Shown in pieces: positions 54,503 to 62,641 of a stretch of DNA of 64,000 nt. Every line of letters begins with the position of its first letter. The stretch's first letter is position 1. The stretch comes from Bradyrhizobium paxllaeri. Lineage in GTDB: Bacteria; Pseudomonadota; Alphaproteobacteria; Rhizobiales; Xanthobacteraceae. The notes beneath the pieces are model-generated. The model ran no database searches. It saw only the letters and a list, made by a program, of their open reading frames with translations, and was not told the DNA's origin. A program made the position numbers and the translations under genes. The DNA lies in assembly GCF_001693515.2 (NCBI RefSeq), contig NZ_CP042968.1, positions 8,216,501 to 8,280,500 on the forward strand, given 5' to 3'.

Positions 54503-56245
54503 ATGACGGTCTTTTCAATCCGGTGGCGCCGAATAGCTGCCACATTCATTTTCGCGTTTGCCTGCGCCGCGACGGCGTTTGCGCAGGAACGCCGCGCGTA
54601 CGCGCCGCCCGATCTCACGTCCGTTCGCGCCGTTACCGCCGAGCACGGCATGGTGGTGGCGCAGGAGCGGCTTGCCGCGCAAGTCGGCGCCGACGTCCTG
54701 AAGCAGGGCGGCAACGCGATCGACGCCGCGGTCGCCACCGGCTTTGTGCTTGCCGTCACCTATCCGCGCGCCGGAAACATCGGCGGCGGCGGCTTCATGG
54801 TGATTCATTCGGCGGCACGGAATGAAGACGCAGCCATCGATTACCGCGAGACCGCACCGGGTGCGGCCACACGCGATATGTTCCTCGGACCGGACGGCAA
54901 GCCGGATACCGATAAATCACGCAATTCGGCGCTCGGCATCGGCGTGCCCGGCACGGTCGCCGGATTGGCGCTCGCGCTGGAGAAATACGGCTCGGGCCGT
55001 TTCACGCTCGCGCAGATCCTCAAACCCGCCATCGAACTGGCGCGAGACGGTTTCGTGGTCACCGACGACACGGCCGACACGCTGCCGGACATGTATCGCC
55101 GGATGGCGCGCTGGCAGGATTCGGCCAGGACATTCTCCCGCAACGACGGCACGGCGCTGCGGGAGGGCGACCGGCTGATCCAGGCCGAGTTGGCAACAAC
55201 GCTGTCGGCAATCGCAGAACGCGGACCGCGCGGCTTCTATCAGGGGCCGGTCGCCGAAAAACTGGCGAAAGCCATCCGCGATGCCGGCGGCATCATGACG
55301 GTGGATGATCTCAAATCCTACGAGGCGGTGGTCCGCAAGCCCGTACGTGGCAGCTATCGCGGCTACGACATTGTGTCGATGCCGCTCCCCTCCTCGGGCG
55401 GCACCGTGCTCCTGGAGACCCTGAACATCCTCGAAGGGTTTCCGATGCCCGATTTGAAGCAGGGCTCCGCGCCTTCGCTGCATGTCATGATCGAGGCCAT
55501 GAAGCGCGCCTATGCCGACCGCGCGCGCTATCTCGGCGATCCCGCCTTCGTCAACGCGCCGGCGGATCTTCTGATCAGCAAGGACTATGCCGCGAAACTG
55601 CGCGGCGGCATCGACCTTGCGCGCGCAACGCCGGCCGAAGCGCTGTCGGCGAAGCCGCCGCGCGAGGGCAGCAACACCACGCATTATTCGGTGGTCGATT
55701 CCAGCGGCAACGCGGTCAGCAACACCTATACGCTGAACTTTTCCTATGGCGTGGGCCTCGTCGCCGACGGCACCGGCGTGCTGCTCAACAACGAGCTCGA
55801 TGATTTCACCGCGACGCCCGGCGCATCGAATGCGTTCGGGCTCGTGGGATTCGAAGCCAACCTGCCCGGCCCCGGAAAACGGCCGCTGTCGTCGATGTCG
55901 CCGACCATCGTGCTGAAGGACGGCAAGCCGGTGCTGGTGACGGGCTCGCCGGGCGGCAGCCGCATCATTTCGGCGGTGCTGCAGGTCGTGGTCGACGTGC
56001 TCGACTACAAGATGGACGTCGCCGCCGCTGTGGCGGCTCCCCGCCTGCACCATCAATGGATGCCGGACGTGGTGCGCGTGGAGCAGGGCTTTCCGCAGGA
56101 AACGCTGGATGCCCTGAGGGAGAAGGGTCACCATGTGATCGAGCCGCTCGGCCAGACCTCGGCCAATTCGATTGCGGTTACGCCCAGCGGCCTGCTCGGC
56201 GCACCCGACCCGCGCACGCGAGGCGCGGCGGCCGTGGGACAGTAA
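54503..56245 (+). CDS. ggt: Gamma-glutamyltransferase
   Basis: 580 residues from the ATG at 54503, which begins a signal peptide (RIAATFIFAFACAATAFAQ). The family start is HGMVVAQERLAAQVGADVL. The nucleophile that starts the small subunit after self-cleavage is T392 in SNTTHYSVVD, and the oxyanion/substrate motif GSPGGSRIIS follows. The enzyme splits glutathione and moves the gamma-glutamyl group in the periplasm. The upstream frame from 54338 overlaps the divergent promoter and is rejected. Confidence 0.95.
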   Translation: MTVFSIRWRRIAATFIFAFACAATAFAQERRAYAPPDLTSVRAVTAEHGMVVAQERLAAQVGADVLKQGGNAIDAAVATGFVLAVTYPRAGNIGGGGFMVIHSAARNEDAAIDYRETAPGAATRDMFLGPDGKPDTDKSRNSALGIGVPGTVAGLALALEKYGSGRFTLAQILKPAIELARDGFVVTDDTADTLPDMYRRMARWQDSARTFSRNDGTALREGDRLIQAELATTLSAIAERGPRGFYQGPVAEKLAKAIRDAGGIMTVDDLKSYEAVVRKPVRGSYRGYDIVSMPLPSSGGTVLLETLNILEGFPMPDLKQGSAPSLHVMIEAMKRAYADRARYLGDPAFVNAPADLLISKDYAAKLRGGIDLARATPAEALSAKPPREGSNTTHYSVVDSSGNAVSNTYTLNFSYGVGLVADGTGVLLNNELDDFTATPGASNAFGLVGFEANLPGPGKRPLSSMSPTIVLKDGKPVLVTGSPGGSRIISAVLQVVVDVLDYKMDVAAAVAAPRLHHQWMPDVVRVEQGFPQETLDALREKGHHVIEPLGQTSANSIAVTPSGLLGAPDPRTRGAAAVGQ

Positions 56246-56278
56246 CGTAGCATCGCATCCCTCAGAGGAGAGTTTCAG

Positions 56279-57175
56279 ATGACATCTCTCAAAGGCAAGA
56301 CGCTGTTCATCTCGGGCGCCAGCCGCGGCATCGGTCTGGCGATTGCGCTCCGCGCCGCGCGTGACGGCGCCAATGTCGCGATTGCGGCGAAGACCGCCGA
56401 GCCGCATCCAAAACTCAAGGGCACCATCTACACCGCGGCGGAAGAAATTCGCGCCGCCGGCGGCAAAGCGTTGCCGGTGCTGTGCGACATCCGCGACGAG
56501 GCGCAGGTGATGGCGGCGATCGAGCAGACCGTCGCCGAATTTGGCGGCATCGATATCTGCGTCAACAACGCCAGCGCCATCAGCCTCACCAACTCGCAGG
56601 GAACCGACATGAAGCGGTTCGACCTGATGATGGGCATCAATACCCGCGGCACCTTCATGGTGTCGAAATATTGCATCCCGCATCTGAAGAGGGCGGCCAA
56701 CCCGCACATCCTGATGCTGTCGCCGCCGCTCGACATGAAGACCAAATGGTTCGAGCACTCCACCGCCTACACGATGGCGAAGTTCGGCATGAGCATGTGC
56801 GTGCTGGGATTGTCGGGCGAACTGAAATCCGCCGGCGTTGCGGTCAATGCGCTGTGGCCGCGCACCACCATCGCCACCGCCGCCGTCGGCAACCTGCTCG
56901 GCGGCGAGGCCATGATGCGCGCGAGCCGGACGCCGGAGATCATGGGCGACGCCGCGCACGCTATCCTGACCAAACCGTCGCGCGAGTTCACCGGGCAGTT
57001 CTGTATCGACGACAAGGTGCTCTATGCCGCCGGCGTCAGGGATTTCGAGCCCTACCGCGTCGACCGCTCCGTGCCGCTGATGTCGGACTTCTTCGTCCCC
57101 GACGACGACGTGCCGCCGCCCGGTGTCACCGTGCAGGCGCTGCCCTCGGTAGGCGCGGCGCAGACGTCGCGCTAG
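56279..57175 (+). CDS. SDR family oxidoreductase (HSDL2-like)
   Basis: 298 residues. Cofactor motif SGASRGIGLAIALRAA near the N terminus, NNASAIS, the active-site Ser in MLSPPLDM and YTMAKFGMS (YxxxK). The long C terminus with SREFTGQFCIDDKVL fits the hydroxysteroid dehydrogenase-like 2 branch of SDRs, which are linked to lipid metabolism. A purine-rich AGAGGAGAG site precedes the ATG. The beta-lactamase-fold hydrolase follows after 14 bp, so the two are probably one operon. Confidence 0.9.
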   Translation: MTSLKGKTLFISGASRGIGLAIALRAARDGANVAIAAKTAEPHPKLKGTIYTAAEEIRAAGGKALPVLCDIRDEAQVMAAIEQTVAEFGGIDICVNNASAISLTNSQGTDMKRFDLMMGINTRGTFMVSKYCIPHLKRAANPHILMLSPPLDMKTKWFEHSTAYTMAKFGMSMCVLGLSGELKSAGVAVNALWPRTTIATAAVGNLLGGEAMMRASRTPEIMGDAAHAILTKPSREFTGQFCIDDKVLYAAGVRDFEPYRVDRSVPLMSDFFVPDDDVPPPGVTVQALPSVGAAQTSR

Positions 57176-57189
57176 CGGCTGCGGGGCAT

Positions 57190-58578
57190 GTGAAATTGCG
57201 AAAGTGGATTGCCATCGCCCTCGCCATCTTGATCGCCGCGCTGGCAGGCGCGGGCGTCCACTTCCGACCCGACCGCTCGATCCGCGTCGCGACCGGCTAT
57301 GTCGCGCATAACATCTGTTCGAAGACCTTCGTCTCGGGCTTCGATCCGCAAACGGTGTTCGCCGAGGTTTCGGACCGCGCCGGGATTCGGCGACTGCGCC
57401 ATGTGCTCCGCTTCACCCTCGATCAAAGCGCGCACACCGTCGATGCCTCGACGCTCGGGCTGTTCCGCAGCCGCGCGGCCTTTCACGACGGGTTCGGCTG
57501 TGTCGATCAGCATGGAGCACAACAGCCTTATCTACTGAAGAGCGACGTCGAAGCGCTGAAGGGGAAGACGCTGCCGGCGCTTCCCGAGATTGCCGGCCCC
57601 GCCGTCGTCGAACCGTCGGACCCGTCGCTGAAGGCGGCGCTCGATCATGCTTTCGAAGAGCCGACGGTGCCGCCGTTCCGCAGGACCAAGGCGGTGGTCG
57701 TGGTGCACGACGGCAAGGTGATCGCCGAACGCTACGCCTCCGGCATCGGCGTCGACACGCCGCTGCTCGGCTTCTCCATGACCAAGTCGGTGGTCAACGC
57801 GCTGATCGGCATCCTGACCCAACAGGGCCTCGTCACGCCCTCGATGCCCGCACCGATCCCGGAATGGCGCGGCGCCGGCGATCCACGGCGCGAAATCGAG
57901 GTCGAGCATCTCATGCGCATGACCAGCGGTCTCGATCTCGACGAAACCAATTCCGGCTTCGATCCGTCCAGCCGGATGTTCCTGCAGGACGATACGGCCG
58001 CCTATGCGGTGAACACGAAGATGATCGCGCCGATCGGCACGCGATGGGCTTACTCGAGCCCGACCACGCAAATCCTGGCGCGCATCATCCGCGACGCCGT
58101 CGGCGGACCGGAACAGACGCTGGCGTTTGCGTGGCGCGAACTGTTCAACCCGCTCGGCATGCGCAGCGTCACGCTGGAGTTCGACGGATCAGGCACGCTG
58201 CAGGGCTCGACCTACATGCTGGCCAGCGCGCGGGACTGGGCTAAGTTCGGCCTGCTCTATCTCAATGACGGCGTGGTCGGCGGCAAACGCATCCTGCATC
58301 CGGACTGGGTCGACTTTTGCGCAGCCGCGACGCTTCATACCGATTACGCCGCCGGCTTCTGGACCAATCGCAGCGAGCACCCCAACGCCAAGGGCCGGGT
58401 GCGGCTCGGCATACCCCGCGACGCCTTCTTTGCATCCGGCGACCTCGGCCAGCGCATCTTCATCATCCCGTCTCAGCGCCTCGTCGTGGTGCGTCTCGGC
58501 GACAGCGTCGATCCGACCGGCGATATCAGAGGCGCTGCGAGGCTGGTGAAGGAAGTGATCGCGGCGATGCAGCCGTGA
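57190..58578 (+). CDS. Serine hydrolase, beta-lactamase fold (class C-like esterase)
   Basis: 462 residues from GTG at 57190; the frame is open far upstream but overlaps the SDR gene and is not protein-like there. The N terminus KWIAIALAILIAALAGAG is a signal or anchor. The active site has S196-x2-K199 in FSMTKSVV and YSS in RWAYSSPT (the Tyr-x-Asn position is Tyr-x-Ser). A third motif near the end is less clear. The family includes esterases, D-aminopeptidases and 6-aminohexanoate-dimer hydrolase; MTSGLDLDE is typical of the last group. Substrate unknown. Confidence 0.85.
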   Translation: MKLRKWIAIALAILIAALAGAGVHFRPDRSIRVATGYVAHNICSKTFVSGFDPQTVFAEVSDRAGIRRLRHVLRFTLDQSAHTVDASTLGLFRSRAAFHDGFGCVDQHGAQQPYLLKSDVEALKGKTLPALPEIAGPAVVEPSDPSLKAALDHAFEEPTVPPFRRTKAVVVVHDGKVIAERYASGIGVDTPLLGFSMTKSVVNALIGILTQQGLVTPSMPAPIPEWRGAGDPRREIEVEHLMRMTSGLDLDETNSGFDPSSRMFLQDDTAAYAVNTKMIAPIGTRWAYSSPTTQILARIIRDAVGGPEQTLAFAWRELFNPLGMRSVTLEFDGSGTLQGSTYMLASARDWAKFGLLYLNDGVVGGKRILHPDWVDFCAAATLHTDYAAGFWTNRSEHPNAKGRVRLGIPRDAFFASGDLGQRIFIIPSQRLVVVRLGDSVDPTGDIRGAARLVKEVIAAMQP

Positions 58579-58583
58579 CAGAC

Positions 58584-58665
58584 CGTCATTGCGAGGAGCG
58601 CAGCGACGAAGCAATCCATGTCTCAGCACAGAAAGATGGATTGCTTCGCTGCGCTCGCAATGACG
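58584..58665. repeat. Dispersed palindrome, family B, copy 2
   Basis: CGTCATTGCGAGGAGCGCAG ... CTGCGCTCGCAATGACG with inner GAAGCAATCCAT / ATGGATTGCTTC. It lies between convergent genes. Confidence 0.75.
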
Positions 58666-58674
58666 GAGCAGCTA

Positions 58675-59340
58675 TCACCGCCCGATCACATACGGCCCGC
58701 CCTTTTCCAGCGCGCGCGCATAGGCCCGGCGGGCATGGATGCGTTCGAGGAACGCCATCGCCTTGGGATGGCCCTGCTCCAGCCCGCCGCGCGCGGCGGC
58801 GGCTTCGAGCGGAAAGCTCATCTGGATGTCGGCGCCGGAGAATTCATTGCCGGCGAACCATTCGCTTTTTCCCAGTTCGCTCTCCCAGTAGTCCATGTGC
58901 TGCTTGAGCTGCGGATTGACCAGCGTGGTCAGCGCCGTGTTGGAGACCTTGCGCACCAGCGGCCGCAGCAACGCCGGCGCGCGCTTGGGCATCAGCGTGA
59001 ACAGCAGTTTCAGGAGCAGCGGCGACATCGCGGATCCCTCCGCATAGTGCAGCCAATAGGTGTAGCGCAGCCACTCCGGCGTGTTCGGCGGCGGGATCAG
59101 GCGACCGTTGCCATAGCTGCCGATGATGTATTCGCAGATCGCACCGGACTCGGCGATGGTATTGCCGTTGTCGGTGATAACAGGCGATTTGCCGAGCGGG
59201 TGAATGGCGCGCAGCTCCTTTGGGGCGCGCATGTCCGGCTGGCGCTGGTAGCGCACGATCTCGTACCCGACGCCAAGCTCTTCGAGCAGCCAGAGCACCC
59301 GCTGGGAGCGTGAATTGTTGAGATGATGAACCGTCAGCAT
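58675..59340 (-). CDS. Glutathione S-transferase
   Basis: 221 residues. N-terminal thioredoxin-like domain (LTVHHLNNSRSQRVLWLLEE, with a Ser likely activating GSH; GKSPVITDNG is the cis-Pro loop and AESGAICEY the GSH-binding ES pair). The helical C-terminal domain follows from about residue 90. It conjugates or reduces with glutathione in the cytoplasm. It is divergent from the DUF2239 gene; a large perfect inverted repeat sits between the two starts and could control both. Confidence 0.92.
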   Translation of the reverse strand: MLTVHHLNNSRSQRVLWLLEELGVGYEIVRYQRQPDMRAPKELRAIHPLGKSPVITDNGNTIAESGAICEYIIGSYGNGRLIPPPNTPEWLRYTYWLHYAEGSAMSPLLLKLLFTLMPKRAPALLRPLVRKVSNTALTTLVNPQLKQHMDYWESELGKSEWFAGNEFSGADIQMSFPLEAAAARGGLEQGHPKAMAFLERIHARRAYARALEKGGPYVIGR

Positions 59341-59417
59341 TGGCGCTCCCCTGAAGTTGGCGTCGCGTTGGTGCCAGCCGGGGAACGGAAAGTCGAGACG
59401 GCCTTAGGTGGAGCAAT

Positions 59418-59464
59418 ATATTTACCCGGGTGATATTTACATCATAATTTATCCGGGTAAATAT
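59418..59464. promoter_or_regulatory. Operator-like double palindrome between GST and DUF2239 genes
   Basis: ATATTTACCCGG (59418-59429) and CCGGGTAAATAT (59453-59464) are a perfect 12-bp inverted repeat. Each arm also centres on its own near-palindrome, TTTACCCGGGTGAT and TTTATCCGGGTAAA, 27 bp apart. The AT-rich flanks stand out. Layout fits two dimers of a regulator controlling divergent promoters. Confidence 0.6.
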
Positions 59465-59493
59465 AGGCCAGCGAAAATCCGAAAGTCCTTCCA

Positions 59494-60099
59494 ATGGCTG
59501 ACATTGCTCGTCCCCAATTCACCGCCTTCATCGGGCCGCAGCGCCTGGCCGCGGGCCCGCTGGCCGAGGTCGCGCTGGCGGTGATGCAGGCCGCCCGAAA
59601 GCCCGCCGCGCCGCCGATCATCATATTCAGCGACGCCACCGGCCAGCCGATCGATCTCGACCTGCGCGGCACCGAACGCGACGTCATTGCGCGTCTGCCG
59701 CAACCGGCCCCCGATCCGGAAGCCGTAACTGACGAGTCGGCGGAGACGCCGCGCGGGCGCGGGCGGCCCAAGCTCGGCGTCGTCGCGCGCGAGGTGACGC
59801 TGCTGCCGCGCCATTGGGAGTGGCTGGGCGCGCAGCCCGGCGGGGCGTCGGTCGCGCTGCGCAAGCTCGTGGAAGAAGCTCGCCGCGCCAATGGCGATCT
59901 CGATCGCGCACGCGTAGCGCGCGATGCCGCCTATCGCTTCATGTCCGTGATGGCCGGCAATCTCGCGGGCTTCGAGGAAGCCTCGCGGGCATTGTTCGCC
60001 GATGACCGGCGGCGATTCGTCGGTCTCGTCGCCGGCTGGCCCGACGATATCCGCGACCACGTCGTCAAGCTCGCCTTCAGCGATCGCGCCGAGCCATAA
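59494..60099 (+). CDS. DUF2239 family protein
   Basis: 201 residues. The DUF2239 pattern is clear: FTAFIGPQRLAAGPL at the N terminus, IIIFSDATGQPIDLDLRG in the middle, GRGRPKLGVVAREVTLLPRHW and ALRKLVEEARR, ending in helices. The central GRGRPKLGVV plus the PRHWEWL and ALRKLVEEA segments look like a ribbon-helix-helix-type or AT-hook-like DNA contact, but no function is published to my knowledge. The shared operator-like region with the GST suggests that it may autoregulate and control the GST. Confidence 0.85.
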   Translation: MADIARPQFTAFIGPQRLAAGPLAEVALAVMQAARKPAAPPIIIFSDATGQPIDLDLRGTERDVIARLPQPAPDPEAVTDESAETPRGRGRPKLGVVAREVTLLPRHWEWLGAQPGGASVALRKLVEEARRANGDLDRARVARDAAYRFMSVMAGNLAGFEEASRALFADDRRRFVGLVAGWPDDIRDHVVKLAFSDRAEP

Positions 60100-60245
60100 G
60101 CGCGATCGCTCTCTAGCCGTCCGCTTCAACGGCTGGCTTAGCTCGGAACAGCTCGCGCGTTCTCACTATATTACGCTCGTCATAATACTGTGGACGCGTC
60201 GACCGCCATGCGCCAGAATGCGCCAAAACATCCAGGGAGACTGCC

Positions 60246-60851
60246 GTGAGCTCAAATCCGCAATTCCTGTTCGACTTCGGCAGCCCCAACGCCTTCCTCA
60301 GCCACGAGGCGATCCCGGCGATCGAACAGCGCACCGGCACCAAGTTCGAATATGTGCCGATCCTGCTCGGCGGCATCTTCAAGGCCACCAACAACAGATC
60401 GCCCGCCGAAGCCTTCGCCGGCATCAAGAACAAGCGCGAATTCCACGCGCTGGAGACCGAACGCTTCCTGAAGCGGTTTGGGGTCAAGCCCTATGTCTGG
60501 AACCCGTTCTTCCCGGTCAACACGCTGCATTTGATGCGCGCAGCGATCGCAGCCCAATTCGAGGGCATATTCGAGAAGTATGTCGAGGCTGCCTTCCATC
60601 ACATGTGGGTCGAGCCGAAGAAAATGGATGATCCCGAAGTTGCCGCCAAAGCCTTGGCCTCGTCCGGCCTCGATGCCGCCAGGCTATTGGCGCGCTCGCA
60701 GGATGCCGACGTCAAAGCGAGGCTGATCGAGAATACGCAGAACGCGGTCGAGCGCGGCGCGTTCGGCTCGCCGACCTTCTTCGTCGGCAAGGAAATGTTT
60801 TTCGGCAAGGAACAGCTTCGCGAAGTCGAGGAAATGATCTCGGGGAAATAG
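60246..60851 (+). CDS. 2-hydroxychromene-2-carboxylate isomerase family (DsbA/GST-kappa fold)
   Basis: 201 residues from GTG at 60246, 5 bp after GGGAGA. The kappa-class fold is shown by FDFGSPNAFLSHEAIPAIEQRTG, where the Ser replaces the Cys of DsbA, and by the cis-Pro loop FGSPTFFVGKEMFFGKEQL. Known members isomerise 2-hydroxychromene-2-carboxylate in naphthalene breakdown using glutathione. No other naphthalene genes are here, so the substrate is probably different. Confidence 0.88.
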   Translation: MSSNPQFLFDFGSPNAFLSHEAIPAIEQRTGTKFEYVPILLGGIFKATNNRSPAEAFAGIKNKREFHALETERFLKRFGVKPYVWNPFFPVNTLHLMRAAIAAQFEGIFEKYVEAAFHHMWVEPKKMDDPEVAAKALASSGLDAARLLARSQDADVKARLIENTQNAVERGAFGSPTFFVGKEMFFGKEQLREVEEMISGK

Positions 60852-60892
60852 CCGCGCCGATTCGACTGTTCGGCGGGAAGTGGTAAAGAAAG

Positions 60893-60975
60893 CGAATGGT
60901 GAGTGGCGAATAGCGAATAGTTGGGGGTAGAAGAAGCCGATACTTTCTACTCGCCATTCGCTACTGGCTATTCGC
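60893..60975. repeat. Dispersed palindrome, family J (TGGCGAATAGCGAATAG type)
   Basis: GCGAATGGTGAGTGGCGAAT AGCGAATAG at the left is answered by CTACTCGCCATTCGCTACTG GCTATTCGCC at the right. AT-rich for this genome. It lies before the next gene. Confidence 0.65.
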
Positions 60976-61011
60976 CTGCCTCCAAGACCAATAACAAAAG
61001 GAAGCTATCGC

Positions 61012-61932
61012 ATGCGTATTCTCGTGGTCGGCGCCGGCGCCATCGGCGGCTATTTCGGCGGAAGGCTGCTGCAGGCCGGGAACGATGTGACCTTCCTGGT
61101 CCGGCCGAAGCGCGCTTCCGAACTCGCGAGCGCGGGCCTCGTCATCAAGAGTCCAGCCGGCGATGTAACGCTCAAGAACCCGCCGACGGTGCAGGCCGAC
61201 AAGCTCGCCGAGACATTCGACGTCGTGCTGTTGAGCTGCAAGGCGTTCGACCTCGAAGACGCGATCAAGTCGTTTGCTCCGGCGGTTGGCCCGAACACCG
61301 CGATCATCCCGTTACTCAACGGCCTGCTGCACCTCAACGCGCTTGACAAGAAATTCGGAGCCGACCGCGTGCTGGGCGGCCTCTGCGCGATCGCGGTGAC
61401 GCTCAACGAAGCCCGTGAGGTGGTGCAGCTCGCGCCGATGCAGTCGCTCAATTTCGGCGAACGCGATGGCGCGATGTCGGAGCGGGTGCGCGCGATCGCG
61501 AAAGTCTTCGACAGCGGCAAGGTCGGCGCAGTCGCCAGCGAACACATCATGCAGGACATGTGGGAGAAATGGGTTTTCCTGGCTTCGCTAGCGGCCTCGA
61601 CCTGCCTGATGCGCACCTCGGTCGGCAACATCCTGGCTGTTGCCGGCGGCAAGGATTTTCTGCTCGGCATGCTCGATGAATGCGGCGCGATTGCAAAGGC
61701 GTCGGGCTTTGACCCGGCCGGCCCATTCTTCCAGCGCACCGCAGGCCTGTTGACAACCGAGGGCTCACCGATGACCGCCTCGATGTTCCGCGACATCAAG
61801 GCGGGCCTGCCTGTTGAGGCCGATCACGTGATCGGCGATCTCGTCGCCCGCGCCGACGCGGCGAAGATTCCGGTGCCGAAGCTGCGCATCGCCTACACCC
61901 ATCTCAAGGCGTATGAGAAGCAGCGGGGGTGA
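61012..61932 (+). CDS. 2-dehydropantoate 2-reductase (ApbA/PanE) family
   Basis: 306 residues. N-terminal Rossmann domain MRILVVGAGAIGGYFGGRL (GxGxxG), KAFDLEDAI, and IPLLNGLLHL with the family Asn. The C-terminal helical domain carries the catalytic Lys segment DMWEKWVFLASLA and the end PVEADHVIGDLVARAD. PanE makes pantoate for CoA synthesis, but rhizobia hold several paralogues, so this one may reduce another 2-keto acid. AAAGGAAGC precedes the ATG. Confidence 0.9.
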   Translation: MRILVVGAGAIGGYFGGRLLQAGNDVTFLVRPKRASELASAGLVIKSPAGDVTLKNPPTVQADKLAETFDVVLLSCKAFDLEDAIKSFAPAVGPNTAIIPLLNGLLHLNALDKKFGADRVLGGLCAIAVTLNEAREVVQLAPMQSLNFGERDGAMSERVRAIAKVFDSGKVGAVASEHIMQDMWEKWVFLASLAASTCLMRTSVGNILAVAGGKDFLLGMLDECGAIAKASGFDPAGPFFQRTAGLLTTEGSPMTASMFRDIKAGLPVEADHVIGDLVARADAAKIPVPKLRIAYTHLKAYEKQRG

Positions 61933-61978
61933 TCGTTCACCCGCCCCTTGAGGGGGGGGCGGGTAAGGACGTCCGCAT

Positions 61979-62557
61979 CTACAGATGCGCGAGATAATGT
62001 GCTAGCGCCTCGATCTCTTCTTCGCTCAGCGGAAAAGCGACATCGGCCATCGCCGCCATCGCGCCGCCGGCGCGCACGCCGGTTTTGTAATCGCGCAGCG
62101 CCTTGACGAGGTATTCCTCGCGCTGGCCGGCGACGCGGGCGACGGCCTTGGTGCCGGCATAGGTATCCAGATGGCAGGAGGCGCAACGCCGTCCAGCGGA
62201 CGCCTGCGCACCCTTCTTCGAAAGATCCGGGTTATCGTCCTCCTTGGGCTTCGGCGGCGGCAGCGAAGCAAAGTAGGCGCCGAGGTTGCGGATATCCTCA
62301 TTGTTGAGCTGTTCGACGATCGGCTGCATCTGCTCGTTCTTGCGGGTGCCGGCGCGGAAGAACACGAGCTGCCACTGAATGAACAGGTCCGGCTGGGCCG
62401 CCAGCGAGGGCATGTTTTCCATCTGCGAAATCCCGTTCTCGCCGTGACAGCCGACGCAGAGTTCGGCCTTTTCCTTGCCGGCAGCAATATCGGCGGCGCG
62501 GGCAAACGAGCCGCAAGACATCAAAACCGCCAGCGCTCCAACGAAAGCCCTTCGCAT
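61979..62557 (-). CDS. Diheme cytochrome c (c4-like)
   Basis: 192 residues from MRRAFVGALAVLMSCG at 62557. A signal peptide ends near ARAAD. Two heme sites, CVGCH and CASCH, lie in the two halves; axial Met candidates are in MENMPSL and AMADV. The twofold layout matches cytochrome c4 and similar electron shuttles in the periplasm. It is downstream of, and on the same strand as, the sorbosone-dehydrogenase-like gene (84 bp apart), so it may accept the electrons of that enzyme. Confidence 0.92.
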   Translation of the reverse strand: MRRAFVGALAVLMSCGSFARAADIAAGKEKAELCVGCHGENGISQMENMPSLAAQPDLFIQWQLVFFRAGTRKNEQMQPIVEQLNNEDIRNLGAYFASLPPPKPKEDDNPDLSKKGAQASAGRRCASCHLDTYAGTKAVARVAGQREEYLVKALRDYKTGVRAGGAMAAMADVAFPLSEEEIEALAHYLAHL

Positions 62558-62641
62558 CAACTGCTCTCCGCCATACGCCTTAAACAACAGAGGCTGCGGC
62601 CACCCGTTCCCGAGTAACCGCAGCCTCCGATAATTCACGTC

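Noticed and set aside
54917..56959. 680-aa minus-strand ORF opposite ggt and the SDR gene
   Set aside because: Antisense shadow; His/Arg/Gly-rich without any motif.
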